A stretch of DNA of 21,380 nt, from contig JAJYOH010000032.1 in NCBI GenBank assembly GCA_021796315.1, positions 1 through 21,380 on the forward strand. Reading direction: 5' to 3'. Each line of letters opens with the position of its first letter. The stretch's first letter is position 1. Under the pieces are notes generated by a model. It ran no database searches. It was not told the DNA's origin and worked only from the letters and a program-made list of their open reading frames with translations. This DNA comes from Chloroflexota bacterium (GTDB taxonomy: Bacteria; Chloroflexota; Anaerolineae; Anaerolineales; Villigracilaceae). This document shows, piece after piece, positions 7,072 through 13,659 of the stretch. Made by a program: the position numbers and the translations under genes.

Positions 7072-7392
7072 ATGGCTATTTTCATTTTGATCCTTGCCCT
7101 GATCCTTGCAATAATTTCCGTTGTGTTTGCAATCCAGAATCCCTTCATCGTGACGGCCGCTTTGTTCGGCTTCAGCATGAAGGGCTCGCTGGCTTTGTTC
7201 GTGTTGATCGGAGTCGGCGTGGGTTTCCTGATTGGGATTTTGGTCATGCTGCCCAGCGTGCTGAAAGGCGCCATCAAAGTTTCGCAGCATCGCAAACAGA
7301 TCAGCGGCCTCGAGAAAACTTTGAACGCTCAGAAGGCGAAAGCCGTTGAAGCGGAAGCGCCTGATTCCGAAACGGTCTCAAAAGAACAATAA
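7072..7392 (+). CDS. LapA-domain (DUF1049) small membrane protein, copy 2
   Basis: This 106-residue paralogue of the preceding protein has hydrophobic segments at about 2-21 and 38-62, joined by NPFIVTAALFGFSMKG. It shares the pattern VGxLIGxxxMLPS with copy 1. The tail is charged and probably helical (HRKQISGLEKTLNAQKAKA), so a short coiled coil is possible; copy 1 has a Ser-rich tail instead. A Shine-Dalgarno, AGGAGA, lies just upstream of the ATG. Its stop codon is directly followed by the ATG of the cytidylyltransferase gene with no spacer, so the three genes are very likely co-transcribed and perhaps coupled in translation. A scaffold role at the membrane for glycan enzymes is possible but is inference. 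Confidence 0.75.
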   Translation: MAIFILILALILAIISVVFAIQNPFIVTAALFGFSMKGSLALFVLIGVGVGFLIGILVMLPSVLKGAIKVSQHRKQISGLEKTLNAQKAKAVEAEAPDSETVSKEQ

Positions 7393-8232
7393 ATGTCTGT
7401 TCGCGTCATTGCCATCATTCAGGGGCGGATGAGTTCATCACGCCTGCCTGGAAAAATTCTTGCTGATATTGCGGGCCAGCCCATGTTGCAGCGCGTCTTC
7501 ATTCGGACCTCGCGGGCGGCCACCGTTACCGAAACCATTTTCGCCACGACGACGGATCCCACCGATGACCCCGTGGCCGAGTACTGCGATTTCAGCGGAA
7601 TCCTGTTCACGCGCGGCAGTCTGTTCGATGTGCTGGATCGGTATTATCAAGCCGCGAAAAGCGCAAAGGCTGATGTAGTCGTCCGCATCACGGCAGATTG
7701 TCCCGTCATCGACCCGGCGTTGATCGACGATGTGGTGAATACGGTAATTGGTAAATTGGGAATCGGGAATCGGGAATCGGATTACGATTTTGCGGCGAAT
7801 CGACTCCCGCCTCCGTTTCATCGCACTTATCCGATTGGACTGGATGTGGAAGCCTGTACTTTCACGGCGCTTGAAAAAGCATGGAAGGAAACAACAGAAA
7901 CTTTTCATCGTGAACACGTGATGCCTTATTTTTACGAAAGTGTTGAACTGACAACTGTCAACCGCCAGTTGCAAACTGGAATTTCCCCGCGCGGATTCAA
8001 AGTTGCGCTGCTGAATCACACCACTGACTTCGGCGATTATCGCTGGACGGTGGATACGCCTGAAGATCTCGAATTCATGCGCCAGGTTTACAGCCGCTTC
8101 GATGGCCGCGATGATTTTTCGTGGAAGGAAGTTTTGGATCTGGTCCACGATGAACCCAAGTTGATGGAAATCAATGCGGGCATAAAACATAAAACACTCA
8201 AAGATATTGATAAGAGGGCGCTAAAGCGTTAG
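7393..8232 (+). CDS. spsF: SpsF-type cytidylyltransferase
   Basis: This 279-residue protein of the CTP_transf_3 (PF02348) family contains CMP-nonulosonate and CMP-KDO synthetases and the spore-coat protein SpsF. The nucleotide-binding motif QGRMSSSRLPGK is at residues 10-21. VVRITADCPVIDP near 97 is the conserved block that carries the metal-binding acidic residue. Further blocks are YPIGLDVE, REHVMPYFYE and DYRWTVDTPEDLEF. As the only nucleotidyltransferase in the window, it is the best candidate to activate the NeuB product with CTP, which is inference from context. The usual length is about 240-250 residues. Some extra length comes from an insert near residues 122-131 (GKLGIGNRES) encoded by three copies of a 7-bp repeat. 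Confidence 0.8.
   Translation: MSVRVIAIIQGRMSSSRLPGKILADIAGQPMLQRVFIRTSRAATVTETIFATTTDPTDDPVAEYCDFSGILFTRGSLFDVLDRYYQAAKSAKADVVVRITADCPVIDPALIDDVVNTVIGKLGIGNRESDYDFAANRLPPPFHRTYPIGLDVEACTFTALEKAWKETTETFHREHVMPYFYESVELTTVNRQLQTGISPRGFKVALLNHTTDFGDYRWTVDTPEDLEFMRQVYSRFDGRDDFSWKEVLDLVHDEPKLMEINAGIKHKTLKDIDKRALKR
7758..7778 (+). repeat. 7-bp tandem repeat (GGGAATC x3) inside the spsF-like gene
   Basis: Three perfect copies of GGGAATC are followed by GG. Three 7-bp units equal seven codons, so the frame is kept. The peptide GIGNRES lies between conserved blocks of the family, in a place that tolerates loops. Confidence 0.75.
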
Positions 8233-8242
8233 AAAGTTTGAA

Positions 8243-8292
8243 GGTTGGAAAGTTTACAAGTCCCAGCTTTTGAACCTGTAAACCTTCCAACC
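8243..8292. repeat. Intergenic inverted repeat, GGTTGGAAGG family, copy 2
   Basis: The left arm GGTTGGAAAGTTTAC (8243-8257) pairs with GTAAACCTTCCAACC (8278-8292) at 14 of 15 positions across a 20-base loop. It shares its core with the repeat at 5594-5633 and likewise fills the gap after a sugar-activation gene. Confidence 0.75.
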
Positions 8293-8306
8293 TGTAAATA
8301 TTTACC

Positions 8307-9287
8307 ATGCCATTAATCACACTTTTTTCTGCCCCCAAACCATTTACCAATCCGCACATTGCGACGATTCAACGCAACGCGATTCGTTCGTGGACTTTGC
8401 TGCCCGATGTCGAAATCATTCTACTCGGCGAAGAAACGGGTCTTGCCGAAGCGGCCAGGGAACTTGGTGTAAAGCACTTGCCAGATGTGGGACGCAACGC
8501 CAACGGCACGCCGCTGATCTCGTCCATGTTCGACCTTGTCCGTAAAAACAGCAACAGCGAATTGCTTTGCATCATCAATGCAGACATGATTCTCTTTCCT
8601 GATTTTGTCGAAGCGGCCAGACAAATTTTAAATCTGGAGTCCGGCAGCTTGCTGTCGAAAAAGCAGGAGCATACCCTATCGGGCACGCGAGCTCCCGCAC
8701 CCCAAAAAAAATTTGTTTTGTTAAGTCAGCGCTGGGACATGGATATTACTCAGCCTCTTGATTTCACTGACGGTTGGGAAAGTCGTTTGCGATCTGCGGT
8801 CAACGGTCAGGGCAAACTTCATAAACCCGCCGGAAGCGATTTCTTTCTCTTCCCAAAATCCTGCTACACGGATATCCCCGATTTCACGATTGGCCGCGGC
8901 GGCTGGGACAACTGGATGATCTACAAAGCCCGACGTGAAAAAATCCCTGTGATCGATTGCACGCCTTCGGTCATGATCGTGCATCAAAATCACGATTACA
9001 GTCACCTGCCTGGCGGACAGACTCATTATTCGCTTCCAGAGACTGACGAGAACATTCGCCTTGCTGGCGGACATGCCGCGATTCGTTACACTATTCTGGA
9101 TGCGACCCATCGTCTCGTCGGCGGCAAGCTTGCCCGTCCGGTGATGACGCGATTGCATTTTCTTCGCGGCGTGGAATTATTTCTGCGAGCCGTCTTCTTT
9201 TTCCTGCCTGAAGATATGATCGAAGAAGTTGCGCGTCCGAAACGATGGAAGAAGAGATTTCAGAAATTCGTAAATCGTAAATCGTAA
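8307..9287 (+). CDS. Putative GT-A fold glycosyltransferase
   Basis: This 326-residue protein is not one I can name to family with certainty. The N-terminal half looks like a GT-A nucleotide-sugar domain: MPLITLFSAPKPF, then ISSMFDLVRKNS, then LCIINADMILFPDF at about 88-100, where N91-A92-D93 sits at the usual DXD position. The second half has AGSDFFLFPKSCY, GRGGWDNWMIYKA and VMIVHQNHDYSH, typical of a substrate-binding lid. A C-terminal hydrophobic and basic stretch (LRAVFFFLPED, then KRWKKRF) could attach it to the membrane. Residues about 118-133 (KQEHTLSGTRAPAPQ) look like an unconserved insert. No Shine-Dalgarno is evident. The last codons lie in a 7-bp tandem repeat. Confidence 0.65.
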   Translation: MPLITLFSAPKPFTNPHIATIQRNAIRSWTLLPDVEIILLGEETGLAEAARELGVKHLPDVGRNANGTPLISSMFDLVRKNSNSELLCIINADMILFPDFVEAARQILNLESGSLLSKKQEHTLSGTRAPAPQKKFVLLSQRWDMDITQPLDFTDGWESRLRSAVNGQGKLHKPAGSDFFLFPKSCYTDIPDFTIGRGGWDNWMIYKARREKIPVIDCTPSVMIVHQNHDYSHLPGGQTHYSLPETDENIRLAGGHAAIRYTILDATHRLVGGKLARPVMTRLHFLRGVELFLRAVFFFLPEDMIEEVARPKRWKKRFQKFVNRKS

Positions 9288-9289
9288 AT
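9269..9289 (+). repeat. 7-bp tandem repeat (CGTAAAT x3) over a stop codon
   Basis: Three perfect copies of CGTAAAT span the end of the upstream glycosyltransferase gene. The repeat supplies the last residues (VNRK and S) and the TAA stop at 9285-9287. Degenerate copies continue to about 9299, just before the next ATG. Confidence 0.75.
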
Positions 9290-9301
9290 TGGAAATCGAA
9301 A

Positions 9302-10303
9302 ATGCGTAAAGGCCAAAACCCTGCCAAGTTCGTCAAAGACGTGGCCCGCCCCGAGCGGATCACGGTTGCGTTATTAAATTACATTCCCTTCCTGAGTGGA
9401 TTCTACGCCGAGACTCTCGAAGTATTGAAAGTCTCGCTCGAATCGATGCGCAAGGACGCAGGCTTGCCGTTTGACTTGATGGTTTTCGACAACGGCTCGT
9501 GTGCTGAAGTGCGTGACTTCCTTGTGAAAGAAAAAGATGAAGGACGAATCCAGTATTTGATTCTCGCTGAGAAAAACATGGGCAAGGGCGGCGCATGGAA
9601 CGTGATGCTGGCGGGCGCGCCCGGTGAAATTATCGCCTATACGGACAGCGACATTTTGTTTTCTCCGAAGTGGCTTTCGCGTTCCGTGGAAATTCTCGAG
9701 ACCTTTCCAAATGTTGGCATGGTGACCGCGCGTCCGTTCCGCACGCCGCCGGAATTTTACGAATCGACTCTCAAGTGGGCGCGTGAAAATGCGGCGCTTG
9801 AAGAAGGTCAATTCATTCCGTGGGAAACTTTTCTGGAATTCAATCTCTCGCTCGGGCAGACCGAAGAAGAGAATAAGAAAGTCTATGCCGAGACGGAAGA
9901 TTGGCGTATTACTTACGATCCGTCATTGCGAGGGCAAAGCCCGAAGCAATCTCCGTCGTTGCCAAGCAAAACTATTGTTGCTTTCACAGGTGCCTCGCAT
10001 TGGCAATTCACCGCGTACAAATCCACGCTTCAGCAGTTCCTGCCCTTTGACATGGACAAGCCCATGGGGCAAGTCCGCCAGCTGGATAAACGCATGAACG
10101 ACGCGGGTTTACTGCGGCTGATGGTCTCCGACCCGCTGGCGATGAACATGTCCAATACGCTGGGATATTTGAGAGGGGAGTTGAAAACGGAAGGCGCCAA
10201 GCGAAAAGCAGGTTTCGGGAAGCGCGTATTAGAGGTGGGGTTTATTAAGAAAACATTATTATCAATATATAACTTGATTTTCAGAGCATACTACGATAAA
10301 TGA
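9302..10303 (+). CDS. Family 2 glycosyltransferase (GT-A fold)
   Basis: This 333-residue protein begins its GT2 domain at about residue 19 with ITVALLNYIPF. It then shows DLMVFDNGSCAEVRDFL near 58-73, EKNMGKGGAWN at 90-100 and the metal-binding AYTDSDILFSPKW, where TDSD is 114-117. This is the standard order for an inverting GT-A enzyme that uses a nucleotide sugar. Downstream come FTGASHWQFTAYKS and a C-terminal basic, hydrophobic end that may touch the membrane. Donor and acceptor are unknown. Residues about 207-222 (PSLRGQSPKQSPSLPS) are encoded by a half-copy of the palindromic repeat seen at 777-906 and are probably an in-frame insertion. It follows the previous transferase after only 14 bases. 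Confidence 0.8.
   Translation: MRKGQNPAKFVKDVARPERITVALLNYIPFLSGFYAETLEVLKVSLESMRKDAGLPFDLMVFDNGSCAEVRDFLVKEKDEGRIQYLILAEKNMGKGGAWNVMLAGAPGEIIAYTDSDILFSPKWLSRSVEILETFPNVGMVTARPFRTPPEFYESTLKWARENAALEEGQFIPWETFLEFNLSLGQTEEENKKVYAETEDWRITYDPSLRGQSPKQSPSLPSKTIVAFTGASHWQFTAYKSTLQQFLPFDMDKPMGQVRQLDKRMNDAGLLRLMVSDPLAMNMSNTLGYLRGELKTEGAKRKAGFGKRVLEVGFIKKTLLSIYNLIFRAYYDK
9921..9967 (+). repeat. In-frame half-copy of the CGTCATTGCGAGG repeat within a coding gene
   Basis: CGTCATTGCGAGG at 9921 and GAAGCAATC shortly after it match the left half of the element at 777-815. A related GTCGTTGCCAAGC tail follows. No stop codon is introduced and the frame continues into conserved-looking sequence. Confidence 0.65.
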
Positions 10304-10315
10304 TTCGGCGATGAA

Positions 10316-11320
10316 GTGGATTGGTTTTTGGTTGTATCTTTGTTTTTAATGTTTTTGCCAATGGTCCTCGCTTTTGTTATTATTAAAAGCGGGAAAAATT
10401 TGGTTTATCGATTAATAGGCAAGTTTATTTTGAAGCTTGTAGTAGTTAACATTGTTTTTGTCGCGCTATTATTTATTCCAAGTCAATATATTGATACCCT
10501 TGTAAGCGATAATAAGTTCTTGTATGTGCTGTTAGGGCTTCAAATCATTTTTTCAATTATCCTTGTAATACGATCTAAAGCTACATTTTTTCGTTCTTGG
10601 GAACCCTGGCTTATTTTGTTGCCAGACGTATTATTTTGGTCAGCTATCTCTGGTGCGGTTAGTTGTGTGCCTGGAGAAGGTCTCGATTTTACTTGCTTTG
10701 CCGGGATGTTGATGTTATTTGCATTTTGGCCAATTATCTTAGTTGGATTATGGTTATTCCTTATGCTCGCCCTATGGGTTTATTCAAGAAAACAGAATAG
10801 AAAAGATTTGGAAATAAACAACCTCTTTAAGAGGGGTCAGAGCTTGGAAAATATTGCTGTTATCATTCTGATTCTTTTCACGCTAATTGTGGGTTACTAT
10901 TTCCCATTGGTTTTTCTGTTGGTAACTGGCATTTATATTTGTGTTGTTTATTCTGATAATAGATTGAACCAAATAGTTGGCATATTTGCTATCAAGTACG
11001 CCATAGCTTTTGTTTTCTATGTCTACTTACAAGCAAATCCTTTATGGGGGAATGATGTTCTCAGTTCTTATATTTCTATGCTATTGGGTGTTGCAATGTC
11101 TATAGCTGCGATCCTCTTTTTTGGAGATTTGAAATGGCCCCCACTCTTGAGATTGATATTGATCGGAGATGTTACTTATTGGCTTGCGGCTTCAATTGCT
11201 TATGAATTAACTGAGCTGCAAATTTCAAACCTTTTTCTATTCTTCTATCCAATCTTGGGAGTTGTATTTATAACCTGTAATTCAAGAAGGATGAAGGGAA
11301 ATTACTTAGTTGACAATTAA
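10316..11320 (+). CDS. Unknown polytopic membrane protein, AT-rich
   Basis: This 334-residue protein has about 9-10 hydrophobic segments and short polar loops. I do not recognise the family. A cysteine-containing loop (SCVPGEGLDFTC) and a polar cytoplasmic stretch (SRKQNRKDLEINNLFKRG) near the middle stand out. The start is GTG at 10316: the frame has a stop at 10301-10303 and no ATG between, and no good Shine-Dalgarno is visible. The DNA is clearly richer in A and T than all neighbours, with frequent ATT, TTA, ATA and AGA codons. This points to recent acquisition or different selection. Similar proteins in glycan clusters include polymerases and acyltransferases, but no motif here supports either. 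Confidence 0.65.
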   Translation: MDWFLVVSLFLMFLPMVLAFVIIKSGKNLVYRLIGKFILKLVVVNIVFVALLFIPSQYIDTLVSDNKFLYVLLGLQIIFSIILVIRSKATFFRSWEPWLILLPDVLFWSAISGAVSCVPGEGLDFTCFAGMLMLFAFWPIILVGLWLFLMLALWVYSRKQNRKDLEINNLFKRGQSLENIAVIILILFTLIVGYYFPLVFLLVTGIYICVVYSDNRLNQIVGIFAIKYAIAFVFYVYLQANPLWGNDVLSSYISMLLGVAMSIAAILFFGDLKWPPLLRLILIGDVTYWLAASIAYELTELQISNLFLFFYPILGVVFITCNSRRMKGNYLVDN

Positions 11321-11439
11321 ATACATTTGTTTTCTTATTGATACTTGGTCGCTATAAGGACTTTGTTAATGATAGCTAATCTCAAATCTCGCGCGAAGCG
11401 GAAAAATAAATCCATATAGATCGTGCATTAAAAGGCCTC
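11321..11439. other. AT-rich non-coding gap
   Basis: This 119-base gap has the same AT-rich composition as the membrane protein gene before it, and base composition returns to normal near 11440. I see no convincing promoter pair, hairpin or repeat in it. It may be the right edge of an acquired segment. Confidence 0.4.
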
Positions 11440-12939
11440 ATGACCAAACGTATCTTCATCTCTGCCGATCACGGCATGGCAATCATCTACTTCCTGCAAA
11501 GCGACGTCGTCCCGACGCTGCTGGCTGCGGGCGTTGAGATCGTCGTCCTCACCGACGACGACACCAAGGAAAAGATCGCCTCACGCTTCACGCAACACGG
11601 ATTAATCATCGAAGGTCTGCGATTGAAGCAGGCGAATGATTACGCAAAAAAAATCAGCCCGCGCCTGCAATCATTGCTCATCTACCTGCGCCGCGTCGGC
11701 GGCTCGCGCCGCATCAACACCGAAGCCATGGACAGCCACATCTGGGAAGTCTGGGCGGAGAACGGTTGGAAATTCCGTTTGGGCATTTGGATTCCCTCCG
11801 CGCTGATGATTTTCTTTTTGCGGAATTTTTCATGGGCGCGCAAGCTTTTAGTGCGGATGCAAAACCGCTTCACGCCCGACCCGGGAATCTATGCCGACCT
11901 CTTCGACAAATATCAACCCGATCTGGTCATCGCTTCAACTCCCGGCTGGCGCATGGACCGTTATCTTCTGCGTGAATCTGCCCGACGCGGAATCCCGAAC
12001 ATGACCGTCATCGTCGGCTGGGACAATTCGTCGAGTTACAACGTCTCAGGCGCAGATGTGCAGTGGGCGACGTGCTGGTCGCAGTTTCAAAAAGATGAAT
12101 TGGTTTACGGCTCGGATTGGAATCCAGAACATGTAAACATTGGCGGCATTCCATCTTATGATGGATATTTTCGCAAACAATGGCTGATGCCGCGCGACGA
12201 ATATTTCAAACTCCACGGACTTGACCCGAAGCGCAAGTTGATTTCGTACGCCAGCAGTTTTGTCCATTTTGCGCCAAATTATCCAAACATTGAAACATTG
12301 GCAAAATTGGTTTCCGCTGACTCGCTCGAATCGCCCGACTTGCTGAACTCGCTCGCAGAGCCTTCACAGTTGTTGATCCGCTTGCATCCGAGCCATTTCC
12401 AAGACAAGCCGAAAATTTTTGCGGACGAACGTAAACAGGTTTTTGAGCTGGAGAAAAAATACTCCAATGTGCATGTTGTCCAGCCGGTGGCTTTGGGCGG
12501 ATCGCTCGGCTACTACGGCGGCGAAGACATGGACGAGAAATCGTCCATGATGGCGTACTCGGATGTGGTGGTGACCGTCTATTCGACGATGCTGGTGGAG
12601 ACCGCTGTCCACGACACGCCGATGATCGCCGCGACGATCGATACGCCCGGCGGCTGGAATAAGAAAAATAAATTCTCATTGTCGCTGAAAGAGATCGGGG
12701 ACTGGCCGACGCACAAAAGATTCCGCGATGCAAAGGCGGGACGCGTGGCCGAGAACGAGAGTCAGCTTCGGGACGCGTTGAATCTTTATTTAACGAATCC
12801 CACTCTCGACGCGGCCCAGAGGCGGAAATTCGTCGAAGATGAGATCACATTCACTGATGGGACATCCGGTAAACGAACGGCGGAGTTTATCTTGAACGTT
12901 TTGGAGAAAATTAACCGCAAAGGCCGCGAAGAACGCTAA
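11440..12939 (+). CDS. GT-B-like transferase (glycosyl- or glycerophosphotransferase-like)
   Basis: This 499-residue protein begins with a Rossmann-like start, MTKRIFISADHGMAIIYFL. It continues with LLAAGVEIVVLTDDD, a hydrophobic stretch near 110-132 that may be monotopic, and YQPDLVIASTPGWRMDRYLL. The C-terminal half has RLHPSH at 314-319 and MAYSDVVVTVYSTMLVETA around 372-390. The latter resembles the nucleotide-binding end of GT-B enzymes such as CDP-glycerol glycerophosphotransferases and UDP-GlcNAc 2-epimerases. Which activity it has cannot be decided; a transferase in glycan assembly fits the setting. Its last residues (NRKGREER) are encoded by the left arm of a dispersed inverted repeat. 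It is probably the first gene after the AT-rich insertion. Confidence 0.65.
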   Translation: MTKRIFISADHGMAIIYFLQSDVVPTLLAAGVEIVVLTDDDTKEKIASRFTQHGLIIEGLRLKQANDYAKKISPRLQSLLIYLRRVGGSRRINTEAMDSHIWEVWAENGWKFRLGIWIPSALMIFFLRNFSWARKLLVRMQNRFTPDPGIYADLFDKYQPDLVIASTPGWRMDRYLLRESARRGIPNMTVIVGWDNSSSYNVSGADVQWATCWSQFQKDELVYGSDWNPEHVNIGGIPSYDGYFRKQWLMPRDEYFKLHGLDPKRKLISYASSFVHFAPNYPNIETLAKLVSADSLESPDLLNSLAEPSQLLIRLHPSHFQDKPKIFADERKQVFELEKKYSNVHVVQPVALGGSLGYYGGEDMDEKSSMMAYSDVVVTVYSTMLVETAVHDTPMIAATIDTPGGWNKKNKFSLSLKEIGDWPTHKRFRDAKAGRVAENESQLRDALNLYLTNPTLDAAQRRKFVEDEITFTDGTSGKRTAEFILNVLEKINRKGREER

Positions 12940-12979
12940 GAAAATCTTTAAACTTTTGCGCCCCTGGCGCTCTTCGCGG
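12913..12979. repeat. Dispersed inverted repeat overlapping a gene end (CCGCGAAG family)
   Basis: CCGCGAAGAACGC at 12924-12936 pairs with GCGCTCTTCGCGG at 12967-12979 at 12 of 13 positions. The left arm begins with AACCGCAAAGG (12913) inside the coding region and supplies the C-terminal residues and stop of the transferase. It is comparable in layout to the repeat at 15163-15230. Confidence 0.7.
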
Positions 12980-13028
12980 TTCAAAATCTTTTTGCTTTTC
13001 ATGGTAAAAATGGGGTCACGGAGAAAAA

Positions 13029-13625
13029 ATGAAAAGAAAAGTTTTGATAACAATTTCCATGCTCATCATCTTAACTCTCACAGCCTGCGGCGGCGGACCT
13101 GCGCCCACGCCCACCTTGGACCTGACTGCCGTGCAAAATGATGCCCTGACCCAGGCCTGGGTCGTGGTGACCATGACACAAGCCGCGCTGCCGACCAATA
13201 CTGCCACGCCGATTCCGCCCTCTCCAACACCTTTCCCGACTTTTTCGGCTCTTCCGACTCTGGCTCCGGTTGTTGCCACGGCTGTGCCGCCGACAAATCC
13301 GGCTGACGTGTGCAATCAGGTGCCGCCTCAAAAGCCGCTCGGCGCTGTGGTTCCAGTGCAATTTGTAAATAAATCGGGCGGACAAGTTAATCTTTCCTTT
13401 GGAATGAATACGCCCAACGATCAAGGAGAATGTGTTACCTATAGTTTTTCGTTGGGCACTACCCAAACGCTTCAAGCCACCGTCCTGGCCGGATGTTATT
13501 GGGGCTACGGATGGGTCTCCAAGAATCCTCCGACCACCTCGCGGACTCCCAGCCTAATATGCCTTAACGATCCAAGTAAGGTACCGCCGGTCTGGGTCGA
13601 AGCTGAAGTGATGTATCTGCATTAG
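13029..13625 (+). CDS. Predicted lipoprotein with Pro/Thr-rich linker
   Basis: This 198-residue protein has a clear lipoprotein signal peptide: basic MKRK, a hydrophobic core and the lipobox LTAC with the acylated cysteine at residue 20. A linker rich in Pro, Thr and Ala (about 23-95, including PTNTATPIPPSPTPFPTF) follows. A compact C-terminal domain of about 100 residues then begins near ADVCNQVPPQ. It contains four cysteines, in VCNQ, GECV, AGCYWG and LICLN, which could form two disulfides outside the cell. The repeated aromatic and Gly pattern (CYWGYGWV) suggests a small beta domain. I do not know the family. The start has GGAG at 13020-13023, five bases before the ATG. It could be a surface-exposed component linked to the glycan, but this is only suggested by position. 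Confidence 0.75.
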   Translation: MKRKVLITISMLIILTLTACGGGPAPTPTLDLTAVQNDALTQAWVVVTMTQAALPTNTATPIPPSPTPFPTFSALPTLAPVVATAVPPTNPADVCNQVPPQKPLGAVVPVQFVNKSGGQVNLSFGMNTPNDQGECVTYSFSLGTTQTLQATVLAGCYWGYGWVSKNPPTTSRTPSLICLNDPSKVPPVWVEAEVMYLH

Positions 13626-13659
13626 TTGTCTGCCGGGGTTGGGTGAAAGGATCACTTGC

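Noticed and set aside
7438..8190. A 250-residue open frame on the minus strand
   Set aside because: It lies wholly within the well-supported cytidylyltransferase gene; its translation has no recognisable domain and is a codon-usage shadow.
10316..11320. Pseudogene or frameshifted remnant
   Set aside because: The frame is intact over 334 residues with regular spacing of hydrophobic segments; odd composition alone does not show decay.
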